Under the pieces are notes generated by a model that ran no database searches, was not told the DNA's origin, and was given only the letters and a program-made list of their open reading frames with translations. Both the position numbers and the translations under genes were made by a program. From contig JAQOTA010000038.1 in NCBI GenBank assembly GCA_029532415.1, forward strand, positions 1-64,000: a DNA stretch of 64,000 bases, read 5' to 3'. The first letter of the stretch is position 1; every line of letters starts with the position of its first letter. Source of the DNA: Marasmius tenuissimus. Lineage: Eukaryota; Basidiomycota; Agaricomycetes; Agaricales; Marasmiaceae. This document shows, one piece after another, positions 33,251 through 44,882 of the stretch.

Positions 33251-35416
33251 ATGTTTGGCCTCAGTTCGTTTGTTTTTCTTGCTCTCGGCTTTGCAGGAAC
33301 AATATCGACTAGCAGTGCAAGTCCAATCACCATCCCCACAACCTCAGGACAACTTCAAGGTACCGACGAGGGCGGTGGTGAGTAGTGCATCTGACCTTTT
33401 ATTCATGATACGCGCTAAACTCGTCGCAGTGATCTCGTTCAAGGGGATTGTATGTTTTTCTTGTTGCATTTACCACCTAGAACGTTACTTATATGGCTGA
33501 TGCCAGCGTTATGGGCTCTCGCCAACTGGTGACAGACGTTGGGAGCCTCCTTCCCCATTCACATCGACGGCTGCGCAGGATGCCACGAAACTAGGGCCCT
33601 CTTGTATCCAGCAATTTGCGTTCGCGACTGCGAACTTTTCGAGGGCTATTTTCAATAATCCACCGCCTCCTGAGGCCGAAGATTGTTTGCTCCTGTGAGT
33701 ATTTCCTTCTCCATGCGGATTGTATCGAGGATTGACAGATTGGCATCTACATAGGAACGTTTGGGCACCATCTGGATCTCTGTCAGACAAAAAACCTGTC
33801 GTTGTCTGGATTCATGGGGGGTGAGATTCCCGTTCTTTCTTGGCCTCGGCGTTTGGATAACAGTATTCGACAGAGGTCTTACATTCGGGACTGCATCTCT
33901 TCCAACCTACGACGGAACCTCCGTCGCCTTGAACCAAGACATTATAGCGGTTACCATCAACTACCGAACCAACGTTTTCGGGTTCCCGGCTGCACCAGAT
34001 CTCCCTACCCAAGGCCAAAATCTCGGCTTTTTGGATCAAGAGTTGGCGTTGCAATGGGTGCAACAGAATATCGCGAACTTCGGAGGGGATCCCGGAAAGG
34101 TCACCATAATGGTGAGTTGCCCACTTGCTTCCAAGTTCTAGTATTGCAAACCCACCCGGATCTCGGTCGACAGGGCCAATCTGCAGGTGGATTATCGGTC
34201 TCCACAGCGCTAGCCCGCCATAGCGAGTCCAACCCGCCATTCCGAGCGGCGATTTTGCTCTCGGGGAATATCGGTCAGCTTGGCTCGACACAGACGGCCT
34301 TCAACGAGTTTGCGTCCGCGGTTGGATGCACCCAGGATCCTGGACCTGCCAGGCTTGCGTGTCTGAAAGCCGTCCCTGCAAGCACTATTAGCACGTTTGT
34401 GAATGGGCCCGATTCGGGCTCCTTTGGGAGTGTTACGATCGACAAGTGAGTTGCTATTGTCTACGTTTGGCTTCTCCCTTCACACGACACTTCTGCTTCC
34501 GTTCATCCAGCTTTACTGCCTTCGATCACCCCGTCAATCGCATAATCGCCAAAAAAACCGCTCGCGTTCCCATCTTCATCGGAAATACAAAAGATGATGG
34601 GTCGCTCTTCGCATTCCAACTGGGGTCGACGGTGAATTTGACCACGTTCTTGCAGGCCGAGTTTGGTGGAGCAGTGTCGGAGGCGGTTGTGAGGGCTCTG
34701 TATCCCGGGCAACAGAGCGTACAGAAAGTCATCGCGGACGTTATTAGGGATTACATATTCCAGTGGTAAGTGCTCTGTTCCGATTTCGGCGTTTCTTGGT
34801 CGGTGGGAATCACTGTCTAATCGTGTCTGATCCAGTCCTGCGGGTCTTTGGGCCGGTGCTACGGTTGCTTCTGGGGTAACTGATGTCTACCGGTATATAT
34901 ACGGTGCGTCTTGACCGTCTGTTTCGAGTTGCTATAGCAAGAATTGACCGGGTGAACCTTTTTTACTTAGGTGCCGTATTTCCCGATGAACAGCTCTTCC
35001 CTGGAGCGGGTGCACCTCATGCAGGCGAACGTGAGATGCCCGTACCCTGGTTGTTCGGGAGTCTGATATGAACTCCGCGTCCTATAGTGCCCATTCTTTT
35101 TGGAACATTCAATAGGACCACCGCTACACCTGACGAAGTCGCCTTGTCGTCGACATTCCAGACCGTGATTGCGAATTTCATCAAGAACCCTGGGACATCA
35201 CCTGCTCCTAAGTGGTCGAAATACGCAGGCGTGAATGTGGCTAAACTGGCATATAAAGGGAATGTGGAGATTGACAATGTCGTTCAGCTGGTAAAGACCG
35301 GTTCAGTGGTGGGTCCTATCGGAGCCTCTCGAAAGTTTGAGCCCGGCTGACTTGTATCTAAATAGGATGGTCCTTGTGTGTTGTGGGATGTAGTTGGGGC
35401 GCTGGGGGTTTTGTAA
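33251..35416 (+). CDS. secreted type-B carboxylesterase/lipase, copy 3
   Basis: Older paralogue of the two tandem esterases: eleven exons, 521 residues, phases all close. The first three exons have exactly the same lengths as in copy 1 (127, 20 and 188 nt). A signal peptide, Gly-Ile-Arg-Tyr-Gly, His-Gly-Gly-Gly-Leu oxyanion hole, Gly-Gln-Ser-Ala-Gly-Gly elbow and Ala-Pro-His-Ala-Gly-Glu histidine are present. The acid motif reads Lys-Asp-Asp-Gly rather than Lys-Asp-Glu-Gly, so the third triad member would be Asp. Exon 3 ends with a normal GT donor, and an extra intron (34904-34970) follows Tyr-Ile-Tyr, unlike copies 1 and 2. Substrate unknown. Confidence 0.92.
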
Positions 35417-38400
35417 TGCCCATCTTGCCTGTACTAAGCCGAAGTCTTGAACGAAAAAGTCTTAGTTTCCTTGTTTCTCCCTCGTGCTCACTTCAATCTT
35501 TGGATCTCGCTTTTTGAGATAGCGCAACACGTTCCGGTCGAGCCGGAGCTCATCCCAGCCGTGGCGCAATGGTTCTAGTACAAGGGGAACCTTGGTCAAT
35601 CACCCCTAGGGATAGGCTTTTCGAATGCCACGCAACACCCAGGCGGGGTGGGAACATCTTGAAAGATCAGCACGGGGCCGCGCCAGAAAGGTGACTCGGA
35701 CTTGGAATAAATACCGAACCGTTTACACCTTGCACTTGATATTCGAGCCCACCTCTAGACTAAGATGGCTAATACAGATGAAGCACCCACTAGGCCTGTC
35801 TAGGCACGCTCTTGTCTATGTCGTCACTCACGCTGTGCCTGACATCCACCGATTTCACAAGATTCAAGAAAACACACGACCGTCAGACCTTGATCCGGTA
35901 TCGAATAGCGTTGGAGAAGGGGAAGGGTTGAGGTGGAACGTGGAAGGGACGTGGGATACTGTCAATCAGGCACTATCTGTCAGCGGTTGTTTTTGTAGGT
36001 GAGTTACCCATGTTGGCTCAGTAGCTAAGGTAGAAAGTGGCTGATAAAGACGTCGAAAACTCCCGGAGTTGCCCCGTCGCATCTCGATTCTTAGAGCGAA
36101 GGTCTATAGAACTCAATGACTTGCAAGAATCCCTGAGTATCAGTTCCCGGACGTTCTCGCAAGTGACAGTTGGTGGAAAACACCTCTTATTCCGATAGCC
36201 AGAAAGAAGCTGCACCGTGAGTAGCGGTCATCCTCCTTAAGGCTACTTTGAACCCTAACATCCCCATTTGTGCGTAATCTTCAGCGAAAATAGCACGTTC
36301 AAGTGGCGTGCCAGAGGTGATATCTACGTGACGATGGATCACGCTCACGGGGGTGTAACGCCGTGCCGTTCATTCAACAGTCGTTCAGAAGCGTTCCTGT
36401 TCCTCCCTCACTCTTCTTACCGAGCTGCCCTCGGAGCCTTGGAACGAGCTCCGAGGTACACACCCAGCGTTATCATGGATCTTCTGATTGGGCAATACAT
36501 TCGCTCCGCTCTTCTTTTTATGTATGTGGTTTTTTTCCTTTTTGTGTCTGAACCTGCTGATGACTTCATGGGAACCAACAGCTCCTGGCGGCGAAGAAGA
36601 CACCAAAATCCGGGTACGCAGCACGCAATCCGTTCCGATCGAAACAAGAACTCTTCGTTTGAATACGCCCAGCTATTCTTTCTCGCGAGTCGCAAACCGG
36701 GGTGGACGACCATCTGCTGATTTTTATCATTTCAATTCCGAGCTTAGATCTACTCTTACCTGTAACTCGTAAGTAACCACATCGCACCACTGGGGCACAT
36801 TGAGCGGGTGCTTTTAGTATCATCAAGAATACGAAATTCCTATGTTTTGGCTTGTCACAGCCCCACAGCCCGTACATAAGTACGATGATCATGATGTGAG
36901 CATTACAAGCGAATTACAAGATATGTGTAGCCAGGTGGGCCCGAATTCTCGGCCCCCAATGACCCTGGAATGACCCAGCAGTCCAAATGTCCTCCATTTC
37001 TGTCGGGTTGGACTCCACAACGGTGGCGATACGCCACAGGGTCCCGAACATGTCACAATCCGCGAGGATTTGGTTAGAAAAAAAACGCCTCCCTTCCGGA
37101 AATAATTCATATCCAAGCGGTCTTGTATCCTCGAATGGTGCCACTGGCACACTGCCAATGGTCGATGCTCGCCTGCGCCGTCTCGGCTCTGTGCTTTGTA
37201 TGCTGTGGCAACGGTGAGGTCGGATACACCAACCCACCTGAGACTGGAAATGAATTTCGGTACGGAGCCGCGAGGGTAGAGCCAAGGTATGTATGCATAG
37301 GATCTCATAGGATGCTGTTCGGAATTCACAAGGCTTATCCGTGGCTTATCCACTCAATGTGCCGGCGCGCCGGCTGAACGGTGATGGTCGGGTGATGCCA
37401 TCTTGCAAGCTTTTTATCTCATGCGTCGTCCAAATCTAGATTTCAGATACACGAACGGGTATAAATTCGGAGCAGCGAAGACGATTTTCCTTATCAACTT
37501 TTCTCTCCCTATCGTGCTGTTTCTCTCAGACTTCTCATCCCCTCTCCGACCTCGTCGCCGTCGTCACCTAGTTGGGTTTCAGGGTTGTCCGTCAACGGTA
37601 ACTCCGAGCGAGCACCACATACCCAAGGTTTCCAGTCTTCTCACCAGTGTGGTGAGGGGAAGGATTCTTGAGTCGTGGCGGCCGCAAGGATTACCGTTCA
37701 CGTAGCGAATGAACTCAACAGGGTCGTTGTCGTCGTTTGGTCAACCCTCGTCGTCGTCTGCCACCGAAGTAGGTACACATGCGTTGTCGTATAGTAACAT
37801 CCGATTTTAGGAGCGCTGTGATGAAATAATATCCTCCCGTACACTTTACATAAACTACTGTCCTCGAAGGACAACGTCGAACGCTCACATGGCGGACAAA
37901 AGACATCAGCTGTCCATTTTTCTTCTTCAAGCCGAGTCCCCACAGCCTGTGACCGTATGAGAGCCACTAACAAGGTTCACATCATTCCTCCTATAGCCCA
38001 TTCCGCATTCGCCGATTACTTGGACAGATTCTGACAGAAGTTAGATGAAGGCCTTGAGTATGCCGTTGAGCAATGTACCTGGTCTTCCCCTGCCGCCGTA
38101 CGGCTCACAACTTCATCACACACACAACATTCCTCTCGTCCCTTGATATATCGTAAATGAAACTTCTCTCGGAGCCCTGGCGGACGTAGTGAGTAGCTGT
38201 CTCTTTTGGGGAGCGGCTGGGCCGGGCGTGTGGGCAATCGATCCAATCAGAGGTACCAGCAGGTACTTACGAACCCTCGACCTCCGGGGGCCGATATTGA
38301 ACCTGGCTTCTATTCAAGCTTCTTATCATCGACGGGGGACCGAGCATCCTCTATCGATGTCGAAGGATGTCCTTCTACACTGGGTCCGTATCTTTTTACG

Positions 38401-39780
38401 TCCCGAGACTGAAGACTCGAACTTTTGCCACCCAATGCCCACGGCGGAGTTTGTACTTGTTGGCAGCTGGAATGGTTCATCAAATGAGCTTTGAGAACAG
38501 CCAAAGGATTGAGAAGACTTCTGAGTACGATTAAATTCTATGATGTTGAACAGGGAGGCAGCCGCATTCAACGATAATCCGTATTCATCTTGCCGCAAGA
38601 CCGGTGGCTCGGCGCATAGTATTGAAATTACACGGGTGCGAAAAATCACCGGGTAGTTTCGACCCCATGTTCCGTACGAGCCTAAAATAAGTCAAAGCGA
38701 TATGGACGAGTGGCCGCCACCGAGAGAAACCTGGAGTAGGTATAGGTTCAGTCTGTCATGGGACACAAATAAACGAGACTATTTGCCACTAGTTCGTCGT
38801 GATACTTGAAGTACGCTGGCCGGTGGCAATGTAGCAGAGCCTACATATAGCACTTTGTCTTACACTCTCACGCATAGAAGTCTCATCGTAAACCGGCAGA
38901 ATGGAATGAGAACGCAGGGTCAGCGGTCAGGCTTTCAGCTTCACGGCTCAGGCTCCAGAGGACAGGTAACATGGGCAAAGCAGGTGGGGGGATCAGTGCG
39001 ATCTACCGGTGTCACCGTAGCCTTGTGCCATCAACTTGGGATTCTGTATGTATTCGGGGCGGCATCTTCATCACGACATAATATCATGAGAGTAAGCATA
39101 CAGTGGCGTCTGATCAGACTAATCATTGGTAAAAGTTGAGCCCGTGAAGCGCATTCGAGTCAATTGAGGGTAGTGCTGCAGTGGCGTTTTTGAGCGAGTC
39201 GTGAGCAAGCCGGGAGCAGAGTTTGGCAGGTATCCAATGGCCTAATGAAAGCCACCCCACTAATCCACTAATTAAATGGCAGAAGCTATGACGCAAAGGA
39301 ATAGAGATACGCTGGCACTTGAGCTTGGCCCGAATCAGAGCAAAGACTGGTTCTTACCGATCGCGTGATAGGAATTGAAGCGTTTGTCCCAACGTTCACA
39401 GTTCAGCCTGCTCAACAGGATAGAAAAATTACTCGGCCCAACGGGTCGCACGGTAATGCCTTTGGATTCTTAATGTCGTCCGAGTAGCATTCAGATTATG
39501 CCGAGTTCTGAATAACGACAGCTTTGGCACAAACGTGATGCATGAGACTTGGCAGGAGCACTGGGAAGAACCTCGGGGTGGGGTTCACGAGAAGTTGAGA
39601 AGAAGTTCGAGGGAGTTCGTAATAGTCAAGATAATCAGGCAAGAGCGTGACAAGGGGAAGGCCCGTCATCTTCAATTCGAAATTCGTGCGACAGAAAGAG
39701 GGTCTGACTGTATTTGATTCAGTGAAGGCGCTCAGTTGGAGTCGTATGGATTCAACCTGGGACTCGGCTGTAAGTAGCCC
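35417..39780. other. long gene-poor stretch
   Basis: About 4.4 kb in which I can defend no gene. Frames of 70-150 codons occur on both strands (for example near 36268-36720 and 36889-37353) but overlap each other, lack convincing splice patterns and resemble no family. At 35559-35632 a box-A-like tggcgcaatgg and a ttcgaat downstream recall a tRNA or tRNA-derived repeat, but the arms do not fold. Base composition is not extreme and no long repeat was noticed. Confidence 0.45.
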
Positions 39781-41803
39781 TCAAGTCACCACCTCCACCA
39801 TCAAATCCGTAGGCCATACCGCCTTGTCTATGCCATTTGGCCTACATCCAACGTTAAACCCCGGCTTCACTTCCCCATTCGGGAATTGTAGAATGGGCTT
39901 CACGGTACCAACGTGTGCGCCTATCGCCCCGCTGTATCGAATCTCGAAAAACTCGGAGTTGAATAGACCTGGGGTGTTTCGTCTGAGAAGCTCCAACGTC
40001 GTCGGAATAGTCACTTGCATGTTATCGATGTGGCGGAATACTGGCTTTTGGTGTTTAGTCCAGAGATAGTCCCAGACGTCGGGTGGATAAGTCAAACCCG
40101 TACGGATGAGCCACTGGGAGTAGTAGTTGAGGGCGACCTGAGGGTCAAGGGTTTAAGCGAGACCGACTCAGAAAAATGAGATCTGGATACCCAGAAGTGC
40201 CAGTGACTGTCGACTCACGTCAAGTACGAACGTTCCCCCCTTCTCCGCACGCTCAATCAAAGCATGGAGGACACCAGTTGCGCCAGAAACACCGGTACTA
40301 TACACGAGAGGTATTCAACATTCAATTCTCAAAGTAAAGTTTGATGAAGATATTCCTTAAGGTTGACGCCCTTACCTATAATCGCAATGAGGGAACACTG
40401 GGGTAACGGGTTCCTCATGCTTCATGGCGTCCCCGTAGCCTGCCGAAACGCCACAATGCTATTTCTTCATCAGAACGCAAGTACAAGACAGGCCTCAAAC
40501 ATAACTCACAGCATCACTAATTTGTTGCCAGCCCGATCGATACGCCAGGGGACCATTCCAACCGTAACAGTTGACACGAACATGAATGATCCCTTTAGCC
40601 CTATGTTTGGTCATCCTAATAATATCGGCTTTCCCAAAACCCCACTTTTCCATTACGCCAGGTCGATAGCCGTCGATGACGACGTCAGATTCATATATCA
40701 GAACCTTGAGACGATCCCTGGCCTCTGGATCTGTTAGATCGAGATGAGCAGACCATTTACCCCAACCCAGATCGAAGTTGGTGGCTTCGAGGTCGGGGAC
40801 GTTCGGAGATGTTATGCGCATGACGCTGGATCCAAGCTCTGCCAGCTCCCGGGAGATCGTGGGTGCAGCAATAATTCGCGAGAGATCGAGGACCTTCAGG
40901 CCACGAAGAGGACGAGAAGAATCTACTGTACCGTGACTGGGGGAATCCCACCACGCCGGAGGCTGAGAGGAATGAGGAATGTGGTGGAGCTCGTACAGTC
41001 CAACGTGGGCATTGGCTTTGCCTTGCTCGCTAGAGAGATATTCGTCGACACTCTGGCATATTGTCCCTGCTTGACGATACTGGTCGTTGATTAGTTCGTC
41101 GAGAGTCTTGGCGTCGATCTGGGAAACTTTCTGCTCGTAGATTGTACTTGGTGACTCTACCGGAGCTGGGATATGATTCTCCGGTATACCGAGCGCAGAC
41201 TGAGAGGACCTGGGATTCAGACCACCTGTGGTTGGATTGTTATGGGTCAGTACACGTTCAAGTTGGTACGATGAGCGCAAAACCGTGTATATGATAAAAC
41301 CTCCCATCCCTCGTCCGGTAAATATTGGTGCATGGTGTGTCATGAGGCGAAGGGGCTTTCGATGGGAACCATTTCGAGAATTCGGCCGACCCAAAAGGTG
41401 AAAGCTCTTTGCCATCAACGTTCAATGTGGATATCAATGGTGCCATAAAGAAAAGCTGAGCATGATCTCTATATATTACGAACAAAGGGACTGAGAGGTT
41501 CACCTCATGATAGGGATTTCGTACTAGCACTCACGTATCGATAACAATTCTGGGCGGCTCAATCCCGAGTTTTCGTTTTAACAAGACGTTTAACATCGAG
41601 GCTTCGAAGCCTTTGATAGCCGCAATACTCTCCGCAAGTCGCCAGTTGACTGGTATTGAAGGAAGATCTGCACCTCTGAATTCGATGAGCTTGTAAGTAT
41701 CCTGGACCTCAGCCGGACAAGAATGGTGAAGTGGATTGAAAATCAAGCCTTCCTTCAAAAGTCGGGCGGCCTGCGTCGGTACCGAGTACGGTGGAATCAT
41801 CAT
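39781..41803 (-). CDS. CoA-transferase family III (CaiB/BaiF) enzyme
   Basis: Six exons (41535-41803, 41284-41468, 40510-41225, 40376-40458, 40219-40297, 39781-40137) close in phase to 562 residues. Family III enzymes move CoA between carboxylic acids or, in the racemase branch, epimerise 2-methylacyl-CoA. Recognisable parts are Asp-His-Ala-Gln-Leu-Phe, Pro-Leu-Arg-Gly-Leu-Lys-Val-Leu-Asp-Leu-Ser-Arg, Glu-Leu-Ala-Glu-Leu-Gly-Ser, Leu-Asp-Leu-Thr, Asp-Val-Val-Ile-Asp-Gly-Tyr-Arg-Pro-Gly and Gly-Trp-Asn-Gly-Pro. A second half holds Ser-Gly-Ala-Thr-Gly-Val-Leu-His-Ala-Leu. It looks like the fungal two-lobed form in which an N-terminal portion precedes the core. The catalytic Asp could not be pinned with certainty. 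Probable peroxisomal or cytosolic acyl-CoA metabolism. Confidence 0.9.
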
Positions 41804-43292
41804 GCGGGTGAATGGGGGGAACACTCACAGGTCTGAGGTCTCGACCTCTTCTTATGAGGGTCTATGATGATACCGGTTACTAGGGTTTGTCCCGAGATTA
41901 AATACTCAATGCTGATTGAGATTGAAAGACCGTTATGAACTGGGTCCTGAATGAAATCTGGATGGAATCTGGATGGAGCGGTTCCGTAGTTAGCTAGATC
42001 AGCACAGGACGGCCCTGGCCTGTCCGGTACGAAATCCTTGCCCAAGGGGGTAAAGAGGAAGGATTGGCTCGGGTGAACGGAAATAAGGGAGGGAGCTCAG
42101 CAGCGCGATTGGAAGCTTTGAGAGAGAGATAGAGGAGCCAAGAGCCTTCACATTTTTTATCGTGCGAGACATAAAAGTGGTCGCAAGTTGCTTGATCATG
42201 ATAACTTCTCTGCTGCTGCCTGGAATTGTAATTGGAACAGGAGAACGAATCAAGGTAGCCTGAGCTGACCAGTTTCCAGTGAATGTCGAGACCTGACAAA
42301 CTGAACTGAGACACAGAGCGAATCAGAGAAGGGAAAGCTCACCTATTATCGGAAATACCTGAAGCCAAATACTATCGAGCCGACCTCTTCTCCACAATTC
42401 CAAAACCTGCAAAGGACAATATCGACGTTGAAAACAAGAGAAGCGTCCGAAAACAAGCGCTCGTTCCGGGGTCTGTCCTGGTCAAGGGGGGGGGGCGGGC
42501 CGTGGATCCCGGACATCCAGGTGGGTAGTTAGTCCCCCCTCGGGGGTCCTTAAAAAAATTTTGGGTCAAATTTTTTTCGATATATGAGGCCTTTTGAAGG
42601 CCTTGGAAGGAGCTAGAACAAACCGTGTCCGTGAAAATTGTTTGTTCTCACTAAAATTGACCTAAATCTTACCTTTTGGCACCATCTCCACCGCCTGTGG
42701 CCCTTGTAGTGGTGCTCAAGTAGGCATGGGGCATCCCCCACCTCGAGTTCTGCTTTAGTCAAGGTCAGGCTCAGGTGAAGTCTCACAGGGCTATAAGTAC
42801 CCTCTCAACTTATCAATGCCACTTCCAGAAATGCCAGCAGAGGCTGGTCAGTGAAAGACTTTTCCAACTCCGGAGATTGCCGGACAAGGCAGCCAAAAAG
42901 GGCAAGGATTACCATATATGGAAATTACGTAGGTAGTTAGTCCCCCCTCGACCCACCTTTAAAAAAAATTCGAGTGTGGGTCATAAATTTTATTTTTCCC
43001 CCCCTTGGTCCTGGTCTGTCGGGCCGCACCGACTCGTCATGTGACACTGCAGGCTTCGCTCAAGTTGGAGTAGTATACTATACCACTTGAGTGAATCTGC
43101 TTTGCAAGTAAGAAAGAAGTGAATTGAGAACTCAGCACTGGCTGCGGCGCTGCGCTGCTGGATGGTTCACCCCGTGACGCACTGACCATTGTTATCACGT
43201 AATTGAAACACATTGCTTCCTCCCTGCCTCCTCAAGGCCTTGGGCCTCAGCATTCAAGCTTTAGTTCTTGCAATCATCAGATCCACATAGAT
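41804..43292. other. intergenic with a pair of direct repeats
   Basis: Divergent promoter region between the CoA-transferase and SRA genes. It contains two imperfect direct repeats about 409 bases apart, listed separately, and a G-run (nine or more G) at about 42486-42494. No gene seen. Confidence 0.45.
42522..43005. repeat. paired direct repeats ggtagttagtcccccctcg
   Basis: The 20-base core GGTAGTTAGTCCCCCCTCG occurs at about 42523-42542 and 42932-42950. Each copy is followed by CCTT or CTTT, a run of seven or eight A, and a T-rich tract with a GGGTCA element. The spacing is about 409 bases. They could be ends of an unknown short element or terminal repeats of a decayed one. Confidence 0.5.
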
Positions 43293-44501
43293 ATGGCACG
43301 CCATGCTTCTGGTTCCGCTGCTCGGAGGTCTGCTCGGTGAGTCTTTGTCTCTGATACTAATGGATCTATCAAAATAAGCTGACCACCAATCGAAGCCGCT
43401 CTTACCGTTGCGGGGCTCCCGAACACCCAATCGGCACTATCTTCAACAATCGCGCTACACTCCACAAATACATGATCCACGGTCCTCTTCAGGCTGGGAT
43501 TCATGGTAACTCGCAGGATGGCACTTATTCTGTCGTTATCTCGGGGGGCTACGAGGACGATGAAGATCATGGTGACTGGTTGTGAGTGCTTTTTTTCATC
43601 ACTCCGCTCTTCCCTTTCTGACTTGATCTTAAAACCAGTTGGTACACCGGTGAAGGCGGTCGGAACAATGGCAGATCTACCCAAGTCAAAGATCAGTCAT
43701 GGCGGGACAAAGGCAATCGTGCATTAAAGGTACGTTTGGTCAATTCTTCCCTGAGCTCTTCTAGTTATCTGATGATCTCTTCCCTCCTTGCTCATTCAGA
43801 GGTCCAAACGCTACGGAAATTCCGTGCGTGTCATCAGGGGGTACATCCGCAACTCTCCGTATGGTCCAACTAAAGGGTAAGTCTCCTCCCTGCGCCCAAG
43901 CAACGAACTCAAGGATTTTCACGTTATCAGATTCCGATACGAGGGTCTTTACACTATCATCGAAACCAAAACCGTCATTGGAAAATCGGGCTACAAAGTT
44001 TGCAAGGCCCGGTTCGAGGTATGTGACATGCAAACCTCTTCACCCACTGTTTTCTTACAATTGTCCTACTAGCGCAACAAAGACCAAGCCCCCCTCCCTC
44101 CTCCACGATGGCAGGTTGATGATGACGAGACTCCCGACAACGAGCCTTTTGACAATGACGCTCCCGGAGACAAAACCACCGACGTTATCGAATTCTCTTC
44201 TTCAGACTCTGAAGAGGATATTGGCTCTCACTCATACTCGAGCTCTGAAGACTCGGACTCTAAAGCAGAGTCGGACTTGGCCATGGAAATTGTTTCTGCT
44301 CGACGAGCGGCTCCTTTGGTCACCAGTAGCATGAACAACATACGGAAGCGGACTAGGGACGACCTCGATAACGAATCGGAGGTAGTTAGGAAGGCCCCAA
44401 AGACTTCCTACATCGATCCTACTTGTACTCTTCCCGAGAAATCAAACATCAATGGGAGGAGAGCACTCTCTACTTTACCGAACTTCAAGAAGAACAAGTA
44501 G
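43293..44501 (+). CDS. SRA/YDG-domain protein (methylated-DNA reader)
   Basis: Six exons close in phase to 304 residues. Residues about 15-165 form one SRA (SET- and RING-associated) domain. Visible are His-Pro-Ile-Gly-Thr-Ile-Phe-Asn-Asn-Arg, Gln-Ala-Gly-Ile-His-Gly, Ser-Gly-Gly-Tyr-Glu-Asp-Asp, Tyr-Thr-Gly-Glu-Gly-Gly-Arg, Val-Arg-Val-Ile-Arg-Gly, Ser-Pro-Tyr-Gly-Pro and Tyr-Glu-Gly-Leu-Tyr (Tyr-Asp-Gly in most relatives), then Val-Cys-x-Ala-Arg-Phe. SRA domains flip and bind 5-methyl- or 5-hydroxymethylcytosine, as in UHRF1 and SUVH proteins. Here no RING, Tudor, PHD or SET module accompanies it. Instead there is a long acidic Ser/Asp/Glu tail and a basic Lys-Arg patch like a nuclear localisation signal. 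A stand-alone reader recruiting partners through its tail is the likely role. Confidence 0.93.
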
Positions 44502-44882
44502 GAGGACTGGGGTCGGCCGTCCCTTGTAACTGTTTTGAACTTTCTTGCATTGATAGTATACTGTATGTACCTTACTTCTTTCTTGAACAATACCCTTTTC
44601 GTGACTGCCACATATGTAACATAGGTTATGCACTTCATGCCTTCTATACAATCTGATTATGACCTGGTATCAAACGGACTTTTATCCAAGTTACGACCAC
44701 AAGCAACCGAGATTGTATCTATGATAATGGATCTAGGTAGCAGGTAGCAGTTCGACAGCCCAAGTAATATGATACAAATGGTATATAGCTGACGTGGGGA
44801 CACCTCGAAGCAATGTTCAAGCGAAGCTGAGTAAGGCGGGACCGTAATCAAGTACCTAGAACTTTTCATAACACTACGAAGG
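44502..44882. other. convergent 3' spacer
   Basis: Between the stop codons of the SRA gene and the glutamine-synthetase-like gene. AT-rich, with no gene or repeat seen. Confidence 0.5.

Noticed and set aside
35559..35632. tRNA- or SINE-like segment with a box-A-like tggcgcaatgg and a ttcgaat
   Set aside because: The acceptor and T stems would have to use the same gcc bases and the anticodon arm does not form; no second copy was noticed.
36268..37353. Cluster of frames of 90-150 codons on both strands
   Set aside because: Equal-length frames compete on both strands, no family motif is visible and no consistent exon chain could be built.
43277..43684. Antisense frame of 135 codons over the SRA gene
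   Set aside because: Mirror of a conserved coding region; the plus-strand frame has the SRA motifs and all splice sites.
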